Shown: positions 55,992 through 63,630 of the stretch, piece after piece
Position numbering within the stretch: position 1 is the stretch's first letter
Layout of the letters: each line of letters begins with the position of its first letter
Source of the DNA: Georgenia soli
GTDB taxonomy: Bacteria; Actinomycetota; Actinomycetes; Actinomycetales; Actinomycetaceae
Length of the DNA stretch: 64,000 nt
Direction: 5' to 3'
Assembly (NCBI RefSeq): GCF_002563695.1
Contig: NZ_PDJI01000004.1
Coordinates: 2,108,001-2,172,000, forward strand
The notes under the pieces: model-generated
The model's database searches: none
Told to the model about the DNA's origin: nothing
What the model saw: only the letters and a program-made list of their open reading frames with translations
Made by a program: the position numbers and the translations under genes

Positions 55992-56141
55992 CATGGCCGA
56001 TTGCTGCCAACGGACCGCGGGCTGGCCGGCTGCCGGGGTGTTCCTGACCGGTTCGGTCCCGAAACCGGCACAATCCCCCTAGGCTCCCCATACGTGCGCG
56101 GGGCGACGGCCCGCGCCGTCACGATCAGGAGAGAACGAACG

Positions 56142-56504
56142 ATGTCCGAGAACCCGTACCAGCCCAACCAGCCGCAGACCCCCCAGGGGCAGTACGGCTC
56201 CTACAACAGCCCCGGCGGCGGCTACGTGCCCTCCGCCCCGCCCGCCTACGGCTACGACGCGACCCCGCAGGAGGCGAAGAGCGCTGCGACACTCTCGTGG
56301 GTCTTCGGCATCCTGGGGATCCTCCTGCTGCCGATCGTCTTCGGTCCGCTCGCCCTGTGGCAGGCGAAGAAGGCGGAGCGCCTCGGCGCGTCCGCCACGG
56401 CCGGCAAGGTGCTCGGGTGGATCTCGATCGCGCTGGTGATCATCGGGATCATCGGCGCGATCATCCTCTTCGTCGGCATGGCCGCGGACCCCAGCTCCTT
56501 CTGA
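56142..56504 (+). CDS. DUF4190-like small membrane protein
   Basis: A 120-residue protein with a Pro/Gln/Tyr-rich N-terminus (NPYQPNQPQTPQGQYG) and two helices: LSWVFGILGILLLPIVFGPLALWQAKKAERLG and GKVLGWISIALVIIGIIGAIILFVG. The central PLALWQAKKAE(R/K)LG-(A/T)-ATAGKVLGW block also appears in the gene at 58982. AGGAGAG precedes ATG 56142. Function unknown. Confidence 0.85.
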   Translation: MSENPYQPNQPQTPQGQYGSYNSPGGGYVPSAPPAYGYDATPQEAKSAATLSWVFGILGILLLPIVFGPLALWQAKKAERLGASATAGKVLGWISIALVIIGIIGAIILFVGMAADPSSF

Positions 56505-56563
56505 CCCCGGCGCCGGACGACCGCCCCCGGTCGCCGGGCATGTCCGGAAGCACCGAGCGCGAC

Positions 56564-56596
56564 GGCGGCGGGATCCCTGGTCCGGATCCCGCCGCC
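56564..56596. terminator. Bidirectional hairpin terminator
   Basis: A 13-bp perfect stem GGCGGCGGGATCC/GGATCCCGCCGCC with a 7-nt loop lies between the convergent genes ending at 56504 and 56654. Confidence 0.85.
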
Positions 56597-56653
56597 TGAA
56601 TCCGCCCGACCGGCACCTCGTCGCGCGCGCTGACGCCGTCGTGCCCGGGCGCC

Positions 56654-57301
56654 TCAGCCCTCGGCGGGGAGGACGTCGTAGACGGAACGGTCGCTCACCC
56701 GCGCGAGCAACGCCTCGAGGCCGGCCTCGGCCTGGGCCTTGTCGGGATAGGTGGCGAAGGCGTCGAAGTCGCCCGACTTCACGTCCTCGTTGCGGAGGTC
56801 GCTCGCCTCACCGGTCACCTGGACGGTGTACGCGGTCTCGAGCAGCTTGCCGTCCGTGTCGTACAGGGCGACGTGGGCGACCCATGCCAGCGACCGGCCG
56901 GTGCGTTCCGTGACGTCTGTCGCCGCCAGGGGTTTGGCCATGTACGGGTCGTTGTCGGCGTCGGTCATGTCGAGCTTCTCGGGCGGCTCCGTCACGGTGA
57001 GCGAGTCGAGATAGTCGACGATCGGCTGCGGCAAGGGCTGCGCCGGGTCGACCACGACGGCCTCGCCATCGGGGATCTCGAACACCGTCAGCTCGTCCGG
57101 TACAAGGTTGAGCTGGCCGGCGGTGATGATGTCGCCGTGGCCCGGGACGGCCGGCGCCTCCGCGGTCGGCTCCGCCGCCATCTCCGCGCTGGCCGACGGC
57201 GTCCCCGCAGCGTCGGGGGATTCGTCAGAGCTGCAGGCCGCCAGCGCAGCGACCAGCAGCGAGACGCCGGTGACCACGGCCACGCGTACGGACTTGTTCA
57301 C
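56654..57301 (-). CDS. Secreted lipoprotein, hypothetical
   Basis: A 215-residue lipoprotein with lipobox LAAC (Cys23) followed by an Ala/Glu/Pro-rich linker. The mature part contains LVPDELTVFEIPDGEAVVVDPAQPLPQPIVDYL, a transport-like TDVTERTGRSLAWVAHVALYDTDGKLLETAYTVQV strand set, and ends KAQAEAGLEALLARVSDRSV. GTG 57301 has AAGGAGG upstream. No family recognised. Confidence 0.78.
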   Translation of the reverse strand: MNKSVRVAVVTGVSLLVAALAACSSDESPDAAGTPSASAEMAAEPTAEAPAVPGHGDIITAGQLNLVPDELTVFEIPDGEAVVVDPAQPLPQPIVDYLDSLTVTEPPEKLDMTDADNDPYMAKPLAATDVTERTGRSLAWVAHVALYDTDGKLLETAYTVQVTGEASDLRNEDVKSGDFDAFATYPDKAQAEAGLEALLARVSDRSVYDVLPAEG

Positions 57302-57532
57302 CCTTGCCTCCTTGCCTCGGGCAGCGCTCGCGTCGCCGGTCGGCTGCGGCGGGGAAGCCTCGGCCGTGCGTCGACGCGCGACCGCGGATCGCCACAGGTC
57401 AGGCGTCACGCTACGGCGAAGCGCTGATATGCGACGGGAAATGGGTGCAACACAGGTTCTGGGTACCCGTTGCTGTGCTGCTGCCGGCGACGTCGCGCGA
57501 CGGGAGCGCCGAAACGGCGCCTGCCGCTGCTG

Positions 57533-57919
57533 TCAGGCCGCCGACGGCTTGAGAGTGGGCGGGCTGGGAGCCAGCATGACGGCGAGCGCCTCGAGCGTCG
57601 GGCCGGGTCGCTCACCGGTGTCGAGACCTTCGTGCACGGCGCGCACGGAGGCCCCCATGAGCTCGAGCGCCCCGAGCGTGAGAGCCACGTCGGTCGGGTC
57701 GCCACCGAGGGTGCTCAGCCGGCTGACGACGACCGTGTCGCCGGGCCGCAGCTCCTCCAGCAGCAGCCGCCAGCCGGGTCGCGAGCTCGCCGTCGTCGTA
57801 CTGGACGCCGTGTCGGTGAAGATGTTGGCGCGTCGGACACCGGCGCGACGGAGCGCCTCGTGCTGATCGCTGTCGTCGTCGCCCAGCCGGTCGACCCGCA
57901 CGTATCCCAGTCTCGTCAT
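57533..57919 (-). CDS. Serine recombinase N-terminal domain, catalytic serine replaced
   Basis: A 128-residue protein matching only the resolvase N-domain. GYVRVDRLGDDDSDQHEALRRAGV replaces the usual GYVRVST-DQ; the catalytic Ser position reads Asp. WRLLLEELRPGDTVVVSRLSTLGG keeps the R(L/S)xLxR strand and LGALELMGASVRAVHEGLDTG the dimerisation helix start. No C-terminal HTH or zinc domain follows, so it is probably a domesticated or decaying recombinase fragment. ATG 57919 is chosen, and a GTG at 57928 adds three residues. Confidence 0.65.
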   Translation of the reverse strand: MTRLGYVRVDRLGDDDSDQHEALRRAGVRRANIFTDTASSTTTASSRPGWRLLLEELRPGDTVVVSRLSTLGGDPTDVALTLGALELMGASVRAVHEGLDTGERPGPTLEALAVMLAPSPPTLKPSAA

Positions 57920-57982
57920 GAGTCTCACATTATGGTCGGTCGTCGTCCGCCGCTCGTCGAGGGCCGGGCAGGCGGACGGTCG

Positions 57983-58261
57983 CTAGGCGGGCGCCGCCGC
58001 GGTGCGTGCGGCCAGCACCTGCTCCAACGTCTCGCGGGACAGCGGTCCCTCGCCGAGGTAGGCGCCGTCAACCAGGACCAGCGGCAGCATCGCCGGCGCG
58101 TGCTCCTCGATGAGGTCGTCCGCCTCGACGGAACCCACCAGAACCTCACGGATCTTGAGCGGGAAGCTCTTCGAGACCTCGTCGAGGACGTGCAGCACCT
58201 CGGCGTAGTACGGGCAGATGCGTCCGGTGAGCAGTGTGACGGTGGCGGATCGGTCAGACAT
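57983..58261 (-). CDS. Thioredoxin-fold protein with CPYY motif
   Basis: A 92-residue redoxin-like protein. TLLTGRICPYYAEVLHVLDEVSK gives the CPYY site (a single Cys, like monothiol glutaredoxins), LPLVLVDGAYLGEG the cis-Pro loop (MLPL) and a C-terminal helix. Candidate roles are thiol transfer or metal handling. It follows the recombinase-like gene by 63 bp on the same strand and may be co-transcribed with it. Confidence 0.7.
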   Translation of the reverse strand: MSDRSATVTLLTGRICPYYAEVLHVLDEVSKSFPLKIREVLVGSVEADDLIEEHAPAMLPLVLVDGAYLGEGPLSRETLEQVLAARTAAAPA

Positions 58262-58599
58262 GGCTGGTCTCCTGAGATGGGTCGAATGTCCGCTTCGACT
58301 ATCGGCCCCCAGCCGTCCGTCACTGTGGGACGTCGGTCCCGACGGCGTACGAAGGTGTGGTCTCTCCAGGGCGCCTCCTCACCCTGCCGCGGTCGCTTTT
58401 CAACCCGGCATCCTCCGCGAACACGCACACCCGGCTCCGCCGTCGATGGTGTGGTGGCTCCAGCCGGCGGAGCCGGCAGGGTCGTTCTCCCCCGGGGCGA
58501 TCCTGCTGGTCCGCCGGCACCACCATGTGGTCGGGCCAGGACGCCCGTTCCGTGCACGGCAGCGCATCGACCTGCCGAGCTGTCGAGCTGTCGACAGGC
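58262..58599. other. Gene-free region
   Basis: Reading frames on both strands lack convincing conserved motifs or ribosome sites. A short plus-strand frame from 58449 encodes WWLQPAEPAG and ARQRIDLPS without a good start. The segment ends in the GAGCCTGTCGA-type repeat noted at 58577-58604. Confidence 0.5.
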
Positions 58600-58604
58600 T
58601 CAGA
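58577..58604 (-). repeat. GAGCCTGTCGA-containing dispersed repeat copy
   Basis: Just after the stop of the 58600 gene the minus strand reads GAGCCTGTCGACAGCTCGAC, containing a GAGCCTGTCGA core that recurs in repeats of many actinobacterial genomes; here it also contains the palindrome GTCGAC. Genome-wide count not available. Confidence 0.4.
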
Positions 58605-58902
58605 GCGTGCGGTGGTCGAGGAGGTCGTACACCTCGATCTGAGGGTCGGGCAGCGCACCCTGCGCGATAGCGTCCTGCACCCGCTGCTCACCGAGCGTGC
58701 CGGCGAGTCCCTCCGCGGTCTCCCAGACGTCGACGACCATCACGCCGTCCGGCGTCCTGGCGAGGGCGTGCCACAGCGCGCCCCGCGGCGGCGCCACCTC
58801 GTCCATCACGGGAGTGAGGTGCTGCTGGACCTTCTCTGCGAGCTCGTCCGGGTCACCTGACAGTCGCGCCATCACCAGCACGGCCATAGCGATCACCTTC
58901 AT
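58600..58902 (-). CDS. Dimeric alpha/beta-barrel (ABM-like) protein
   Basis: A 100-residue protein. AVLVMARLSGDPDELAEKVQQHLTPVMDEV is the first strand-helix, GALWHALARTPDGVMVVDVWETAEGLAGTL the second strand and helix, and IEVYDLLDHRTL the last strand: the ferredoxin-like layout of antibiotic-biosynthesis-monooxygenase-like dimers. No catalytic residues can be named. ATG 58902 or 58887 are both possible starts. Confidence 0.7.
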   Translation of the reverse strand: MKVIAMAVLVMARLSGDPDELAEKVQQHLTPVMDEVAPPRGALWHALARTPDGVMVVDVWETAEGLAGTLGEQRVQDAIAQGALPDPQIEVYDLLDHRTL

Positions 58903-58981
58903 GGTCGACGCACCGTTGAGGTGCGTTCACGCTACGCCGCTCAAGAGCCGTCGTACACGGTCGCCGACGCGGAACCGCCGG

Positions 58982-59398
58982 TCAGTAGACCCCGCTCAGG
59001 TCGAGGTTGGCGAGGAAGACGACAAGCAGCACCGCGAGCAGCAGGTAGACGACGAGGAGCGCGACGCCGACCCAGCCGAGCACCTTGCCGGCGGTCGCGG
59101 GCGTGCCGAGCTTCTCGGCCTTGTTCGCCTGCCAGACCGCCAACGGGGCGAGAATCGGCAGCAGCACGATGCCGACGACCCCGAAGATGATCGAGAGGGT
59201 CGCGGCGCTGCTGGCGTCGGCCGAGGCTCGGTCGTGGCCGTGGGCCGGCGGTGTCGCCGGGCCGTAGCCGGCCCCGGGGTACGGGCCCTCCTGGTACGGG
59301 TGCTGCTGGTAGGGGCCCTGCTGGTAGGGGCCCTGCTGGTAGGGCTCCTGCCGGTACGGGGGCTGCGGCTCGTACGGCTGGTACGGGCTCTGGGACAT
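58982..59398 (-). CDS. DUF4190-like small membrane protein
   Basis: A 138-residue protein with a long Tyr/Pro/Gln-rich repeat at the N-terminus (EPYQQGPYQQGPYQQHPYQEGPYP) and two helices LSIIFGVVGIVLLPILAPLAVWQANKAEKLG and GKVLGWVGVALLVVYLLLAVLLVV. Paralogue of the gene at 56142. ATG 59398 has GGAGAAC upstream. The repeat-rich tail is likely disordered and extracytoplasmic or cytoplasmic by topology only. Function unknown. Confidence 0.85.
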   Translation of the reverse strand: MSQSPYQPYEPQPPYRQEPYQQGPYQQGPYQQHPYQEGPYPGAGYGPATPPAHGHDRASADASSAATLSIIFGVVGIVLLPILAPLAVWQANKAEKLGTPATAGKVLGWVGVALLVVYLLLAVLLVVFLANLDLSGVY

Positions 59399-59492
59399 CG
59401 GTTCTCCTCAGGGAGCGGCGCGGGCGCAACCCTTCATAGCAGCACCCCACGCCGGACCACACGCACAACACCGATACCTCTAGTCTTCGGGC

Positions 59493-59875
59493 ATGGGCGA
59501 CGCGCGGACGGACCCGGACGCGATGTCAGTGGCGCCCGCACAGGTCTCGCGGGGCTCCGGCGTGGGCTGGGCGGCGCTGGTCGTCTCGGTGATGGCAGCG
59601 GTGCTCGCGTGGGTCTCGGTCGTGGTGACCCCCCTTGGGCCATGCGTCGGGCGGTGTACACCTACGACTACGACAACATCTACACGTTCCCCCTCGTCAC
59701 GCTGGGGATCGTGCTCGTCCTGGACGTCCTCGGCCTCGTCCTGGGGCTCGTCGGAGTGCGGCGGCCGGCCGGGAGGGCACTGTCGGGCGCCGCGGTCGGG
59801 ATCGCTGCCACGGGCATCGTCGGGGTGCTCATCTACGTCGTCGGAACCGGCACGGTCATGCCAAGGTTCGCCTAG
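59493..59875 (+). pseudogene. Frameshifted small membrane protein
   Basis: ATG 59493 starts a frame that reaches a helix VGWAALVVSVMAAVLAWVSVVVTPL near residue 50 and then loses sense at a C6 run (59629-59634). In another frame the coding pattern resumes at ATG 59642 with RRAVYTYDYDNIYTFPLVTLGIVLVLDVLGLVLGLVGVRRPAGRALSGAAVGIAATG through a second helix to 59875. Adding one C would restore TPPWAMRRAVYTYDY across the junction. Neighbour of the DUF4190-like gene. Frame loss may be real, variable, or an assembly error. Confidence 0.65.
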
Positions 59876-59984
59876 GGCATCTCGGCGGCACGGCCGACGG
59901 CGCGGAGCCCCGTCACCGGGTGCTCGCCCGCGTGTCCACGGCCGCTCGCCATGCTGACCGAACGCTTCGTGGCACGCTGGCGCG

Positions 59985-60368
59985 GTGACCCTACCCGCGT
60001 CCGCCCGCGAACTGACCGCCGACGAGTGGGAGCTCGTGGAGCTCGCCCGCGCCACGATCGACGCCACGACCGACGCCGGGCCGGACGAGGACGGCGTCCA
60101 CACCATGGGGGCGGCGGTCCGCGCCGCGGACGGACGGACGTTCACGGGCGTCAACCTCTACCACTTCACCGGCGGACCCTGCGCGGAGCTGGTCGCCCTC
60201 GGCGCGGCCCGTGCAGGCGGAGCCCAGGAGATCACCACCATCGTCGCGGTGGGCAACCACGGCCGAGGCCCGGTCGGCCCGTGCGGGAGGGACCGCCAGG
60301 TCCTCCTCGACCACCACCCCGGTATCCGCGTTCTGCTCCCCACCGAGCACGGGTTCGCAGCGTCGTGA
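59985..60368 (+). CDS. Cytidine deaminase family protein with 3' frameshift
   Basis: The 127-residue frame from GTG 59985 carries the deaminase core: GVNLYHFTGGPCAELVALGAARAGG with zinc-site CAE and GPCGRDRQVLL, where the second Cys of PCxxC is Asp. It ends prematurely at 60366-60368. In the adjacent frame the family's usual tail continues as RSVVIGDLMPLAQRRTFDDG to a TAG at 60449-60451; one extra C near 60352 would join them (EHGFRSVVIGDL). The intact form would be about 155 residues. Base change from nucleobase to nucleoside substrate cannot be decided. Confidence 0.75.
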   Translation: MTLPASARELTADEWELVELARATIDATTDAGPDEDGVHTMGAAVRAADGRTFTGVNLYHFTGGPCAELVALGAARAGGAQEITTIVAVGNHGRGPVGPCGRDRQVLLDHHPGIRVLLPTEHGFAAS

Positions 60369-60528
60369 TCGGCGATCTGATGCCCTTGGCCCAGAGGCGG
60401 ACGTTCGACGACGGGGTGCAGCCGATCCCCTCGGCCGCGCCGGCCACCTAGCCGGAACCGCCGCAAGAGTCGGGACGCGCGCCCACCTGCTTCGATACGG
60501 TGGTGCCACGACCACGGAGGCGGTGACG

Positions 60529-60918
60529 ATGAGGTCCGCGATGCTGGCAACAGCTGCCTGGGGACTGCTGGTGGGGTGCGCCGTCAGCCCGCCGCCCGCA
60601 GGGCAGACGGCCGATCTCCCGTTTCCCACCTTTCAGCGCGCCGACTTCGCGCCCGAGGCTCGCCTCGCGGGCACGCTGGTGATCGAGGACGGCTGCTTGG
60701 CCGTCGATGTCGAGAACGTCATCACGGCCGCCGTCGCACTTCCCGAGACCGTCACCTGGGACCCGGACGCTGAGACCGTGACCGTCGACGGGGCGCCGTT
60801 CACGGTCGGGGACCAGGTCGCCTTCGGCGGCGGCTCGTACGAGGTCAGCTCCATCGATCTCGAGCACCGGTGCATGCGCGGTGATGAGGTGTTCTTCGTC
60901 CACACGGTGACGGACTGA
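60529..60918 (+). CDS. Secreted lipoprotein, hypothetical
   Basis: A 129-residue lipoprotein with lipobox LVGC (Cys17) after a short basic signal. The mature part is beta-rich (GTLVIEDGCLAVDVENVITAAVALPETVTWDPDAETVTVDG) with a possible disulfide between CLAVDV and HRCMRGD. GGAGG lies 8 bp before ATG 60529. It resembles small actinobacterial envelope proteins. Function unknown. Confidence 0.72.
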   Translation: MRSAMLATAAWGLLVGCAVSPPPAGQTADLPFPTFQRADFAPEARLAGTLVIEDGCLAVDVENVITAAVALPETVTWDPDAETVTVDGAPFTVGDQVAFGGGSYEVSSIDLEHRCMRGDEVFFVHTVTD

Positions 60919-60962
60919 CGCGCGGCACTCCCCGGACGTTGCGCGGGGTCGTTGCCGTGCTC

Positions 60963-61409
60963 CTAGGACTCGGGCACGATCTCGAGCTCGTCCGGCTCGG
61001 TGTGCTCGACGTCTGTGCTCACCTGCATGGTCCCCGACGGTGTGCCCTCCGGGACGACAACCGTCACCTCGAACTCGCCGTTCGCGTCCGCGTCCACCGT
61101 CGCGAGCACGATGTCGAACTCCCCGGTGCGGAGAATGACGTCGATCGAACCGATGGGAGACTGCGTCTCGTTCGGCGTCTGGTTGCCGTGCTCGTCGACG
61201 CTGATCGCGTCGGCGCACCCGTCGACCATCGCCACGCCGCGGACCGTCACCTCGTCGCCCGGCCGCGCGACGGCAGGCTCGACGCTCACGTGCGGCGCCA
61301 CGCACGCGGCGGCCGGCGGGTTCTCCTCCAACGTGAAGTACCCGGTGCTGCAGCCCGCCGTCGATCCGGCGAGCACCAGCGCGGTCGCAGCCAACCGCAG
61401 CACCTTCAC
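60963..61409 (-). CDS. Secreted lipoprotein, hypothetical
   Basis: A 148-residue lipoprotein with lipobox TAGC (Cys20). The mature region is Pro/acid-rich and beta-structured: VSVEPAVARPGDEVTVRGVAMVDGCADAISVDEHGN, GSIDVILRTGEFDIVLATVDADANGEFEVTVVVPEGTPSGTMQVS, suggestive of an Ig-like adhesin or dividing-cell envelope protein. GTG 61409 is chosen as the start nearest the signal; an upstream in-frame ATG would hide the signal. No family named. Confidence 0.68.
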   Translation of the reverse strand: MKVLRLAATALVLAGSTAGCSTGYFTLEENPPAAACVAPHVSVEPAVARPGDEVTVRGVAMVDGCADAISVDEHGNQTPNETQSPIGSIDVILRTGEFDIVLATVDADANGEFEVTVVVPEGTPSGTMQVSTDVEHTEPDELEIVPES

Positions 61410-61542
61410 GTTGACCGCACCAGCAATCTGAAGCTCCGTGCCGCGCACCGCCCGTGCCGTGAGGTCTGTGTCATGGCGACATGCTGGCAGTTGCCGACGA
61501 CGCCCGGACCTTTTTCGGCGGACGTGACAGTATCTAGCCAGC

Positions 61543-61752
61543 ATGTGCCCGATGACGGGGCTGGCCGGCGGACTGACGGTATTCCTCATCATCGGGGCCG
61601 TGACCTCGACGATCGCCATCGTCCTCGACCGAAAGGGGATCCGTCCCCGGCTGCGGCGGGCGGACACGGACACCTCGCGCGCCTCGGGGACCCGTCACCT
61701 CTTCCTACGGAGACACGGAGTGCCGCAGCCGCGGCGACGGCCGCCTCGCTAG
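61543..61752 (+). CDS. Small single-span membrane protein
   Basis: A 69-residue protein with one helix (LTVFLIIGAVTSTIAIVLD) and a strongly basic tail (RPRLRRADTDTSRASGTRHLF). No ribosome site is convincing. It lies divergent from the lipoprotein gene in a 133-bp gap. May be a real small protein or a chance frame. Confidence 0.45.
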   Translation: MCPMTGLAGGLTVFLIIGAVTSTIAIVLDRKGIRPRLRRADTDTSRASGTRHLFLRRHGVPQPRRRPPR

Positions 61753-61860
61753 CGTCGGCCCAGCTCGGCAGGGCTACCTAGAGCTCGACGGCAATCAGCG
61801 GGAGGCACCGCACCGCACACTGGTGTCGGTCCCCCATGATGAGCGGACGATCCCGAGCGG

Positions 61861-62187
61861 TCAGCCGGTGACGGCGGCCAGCGCCCGGGCCCGGCGGGCC
61901 CGCGCCTGCGGCGGCTCTACGTCGTCACGGTGCTCGGCCAGCCAGGCCGCCCAGTCGGTGACACGGGGGTACCGCTTGTGCAGCGCGCGGCGCTCCCGCT
62001 CGGTCATCCCGCCCCAGACCCCGAACTCGGTCTCCGACTCCAGCGCCTCGACGAGGCAGGGCATCCGGACGGGACAGGAGAAGCAGAGCTCACGCGCGGA
62101 GCGCTGCGCGGCGCCCCGCACGAAGAGGGCGTCCGGCGGGGCCTTCGTGCACGCGGCGTCGCGGGCCCAGGGCATCGACTTGATCAC
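61861..62187 (-). CDS. WhiB family transcriptional regulator
   Basis: A 108-residue iron-sulfur regulator. Four cluster Cys lie at 13, 35, 38 and 44 (LCFSCPVRMPC), GVWGGMTERERRALHKRYPRV is the WhiB turn, and the basic C-terminal tail binds DNA. The spacing fits WhiB4-like proteins. The first ATG is 62187, with another at codon 5. Likely redox-sensing. Confidence 0.93.
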   Translation of the reverse strand: MIKSMPWARDAACTKAPPDALFVRGAAQRSARELCFSCPVRMPCLVEALESETEFGVWGGMTERERRALHKRYPRVTDWAAWLAEHRDDVEPPQARARRARALAAVTG

Positions 62188-62344
62188 GGTGGTGGTCCTT
62201 GCGAGAGGGGTGAGGGGTGCGGCACCCGCGCCGCGAGCAGGACGCTAGTGACCAGAAACCACCGGCTGGAAGACCCGACCGGAAAGTGCGCAGGTTCGAC
62301 GCGTATTTCGTCGCTTCACAGACGCGCCCGCAACGATGCGCGGG

Positions 62345-63208
62345 TCAGGCCACCGGGTCGTCACCGTCGCGACGCGGAGACACCCGCACGTCCCACTGCT
62401 GCACCTTCACCGCCGCGCGCGCGATGCCGCTCCCCGCCCGCCTCAACGGACCGGCCAGGAAGCGGCTCCGCCACGCCGGCGGCAGGAACGACACCAGCAC
62501 CATCAGGGCGGCCAGGCCGACCAGGACGCACCGGAAGATCCCGTGCAGCGGAGAGGTGTCGTGCGAGGGCCACAGGAACAGGGTGATGAAGGCCTCCGGC
62601 AGCGGCTGGGCGAGCGTCATCGTCGCCCAGAACGCCGCCACCAGGCGCCCGTCCCGGCCACCCCAGCGCCAGGCCAGGACCGCCAGGCCCGTCGTCACCC
62701 ACGGTGTGCCCCAGGTCAGCAAGACCGCCGCCATGTACTCCTCGTACCCGACCCGCTCCCCGGCCAGGGCGGTCCGCCACACCGGGATCCCGATCGCGAC
62801 CCAGACCGCACCGATGCCCAAGCCCCCGACGAGCGACAGCAGCCAGACGAACCACCGCCCCGCCAGCGAGGCGGCGACCAGGGCAAGCCCCACCCCGAGA
62901 GCCATCAGGCTGAGCCCCTCAAGCCGTGCGGCGTCCGCGATCGGCACCCACGGCACCTCGGGCATGTACTGGTCGTACAGGTCACCCTGCATGTACACGC
63001 ACGCGCTCGCCCGGCGCGGCTCGGGCAGATCGACCGCGGGCTCCGCACCGCCGAAGCACACCCCGAACCGGGCCCAGGACGCCCGCCATCCCCACACCAC
63101 GGACACCCCGAGCAGCAGTACGCCGGTCACCCGCAGCAGCCCCACCAGCACCAGGGTCGCGGTTCGCGCTGCCGCGCCAGGTTGGACAGTCTTCGTGCCG
63201 GCGGCCAT
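62345..63208 (-). CDS. Membrane protein of unknown family, paralogue of the 14769-15551 gene
   Basis: A 287-residue protein with about six helices. It repeats the blocks PWVPIADAARLEGLSLMALG near residue 95 and LFLWPSHDTSPLHGIFRC near 225 of the 14769 gene and shares the extracytoplasmic Cys-bearing loop (GVCFGGAEPA). GGAGGGGAG lies 5 bp upstream of ATG 63208. The two genes lie about 47 kb apart. Function unknown. Confidence 0.8.
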   Translation of the reverse strand: MAAGTKTVQPGAAARTATLVLVGLLRVTGVLLLGVSVVWGWRASWARFGVCFGGAEPAVDLPEPRRASACVYMQGDLYDQYMPEVPWVPIADAARLEGLSLMALGVGLALVAASLAGRWFVWLLSLVGGLGIGAVWVAIGIPVWRTALAGERVGYEEYMAAVLLTWGTPWVTTGLAVLAWRWGGRDGRLVAAFWATMTLAQPLPEAFITLFLWPSHDTSPLHGIFRCVLVGLAALMVLVSFLPPAWRSRFLAGPLRRAGSGIARAAVKVQQWDVRVSPRRDGDDPVA

Positions 63209-63497
63209 GGCCACTCCCCTCCGTCGAGGAACCCCCATGGTTGCGACGACCGCGCCGACGCGCTGGCGAACGAGCGGGGATCCCCTTCAACTGGGGACGC
63301 GGCTCGAAGCAGTCCTCGCCGTGCGCCGGCCTCCGGCCCGCGGCTGGGCGACGAGGCGGCCGCCGACCGCATCCTTCACTGGGCCGGCCCGGCGGTGCTC
63401 CTGGTCGCCGTCGTCGTCGTCGGCGACGGCGCGCTCGAGGCGATGTGGCACTCGCGCAGCGGCAGGCCGGGGTCCGGGCTCAGGTCATACATCAAAA
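63209..63497. other. Gene-free region
   Basis: No reading frame here has a ribosome site, a signal sequence or a motif. The region separates the paralogous membrane gene from the tRNA-Leu terminator. Confidence 0.5.
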
Positions 63498-63540
63498 AGA
63501 GTGGCGGAGCCCCGGCCAGTCACCGGGATTCCGCCACTCT
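63498..63540 (-). terminator. Rho-independent terminator of tRNA-Leu
   Basis: An 11-bp perfect stem AGAGTGGCGGA/TCCGCCACTCT with an inner CCCGG/CCGGG stem is followed on the minus strand by TTTTT (63494-63498). It lies just after the tRNA gene. Confidence 0.9.
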
Positions 63541-63546
63541 CTGCTG

Positions 63547-63630
63547 TGCGCGAGGGGGGAGTTGAACCCCCACGCCCTCTCGGGCACACGGACCTGAACC
63601 GTGCGCGTCTGCCTATTCCGCCACTCGCGC
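63547..63630 (-). tRNA. tRNA-Leu (CAG anticodon)
   Basis: The 84-nt molecule starts GCGCGAGTGGCGG and ends CTCGCGCA; the acceptor stem GCGCGAG/CTCGCGC is perfect. The anticodon loop TTCAGGT gives CAG, which reads CUG leucine codons. The T-loop GTTCAACT and a long variable arm (TGCCCGAGAGGGCG) mark a class II tRNA. CCA is not encoded. It sits next to fhaA, as leuT does beside fhaA in mycobacteria. Confidence 0.97.

Noticed and set aside
58320..58691. Minus-strand frame of about 120 residues in the 58262-58599 region
   Set aside because: It overlaps the certain 58600 gene and has no recognisable motif or ribosome site.
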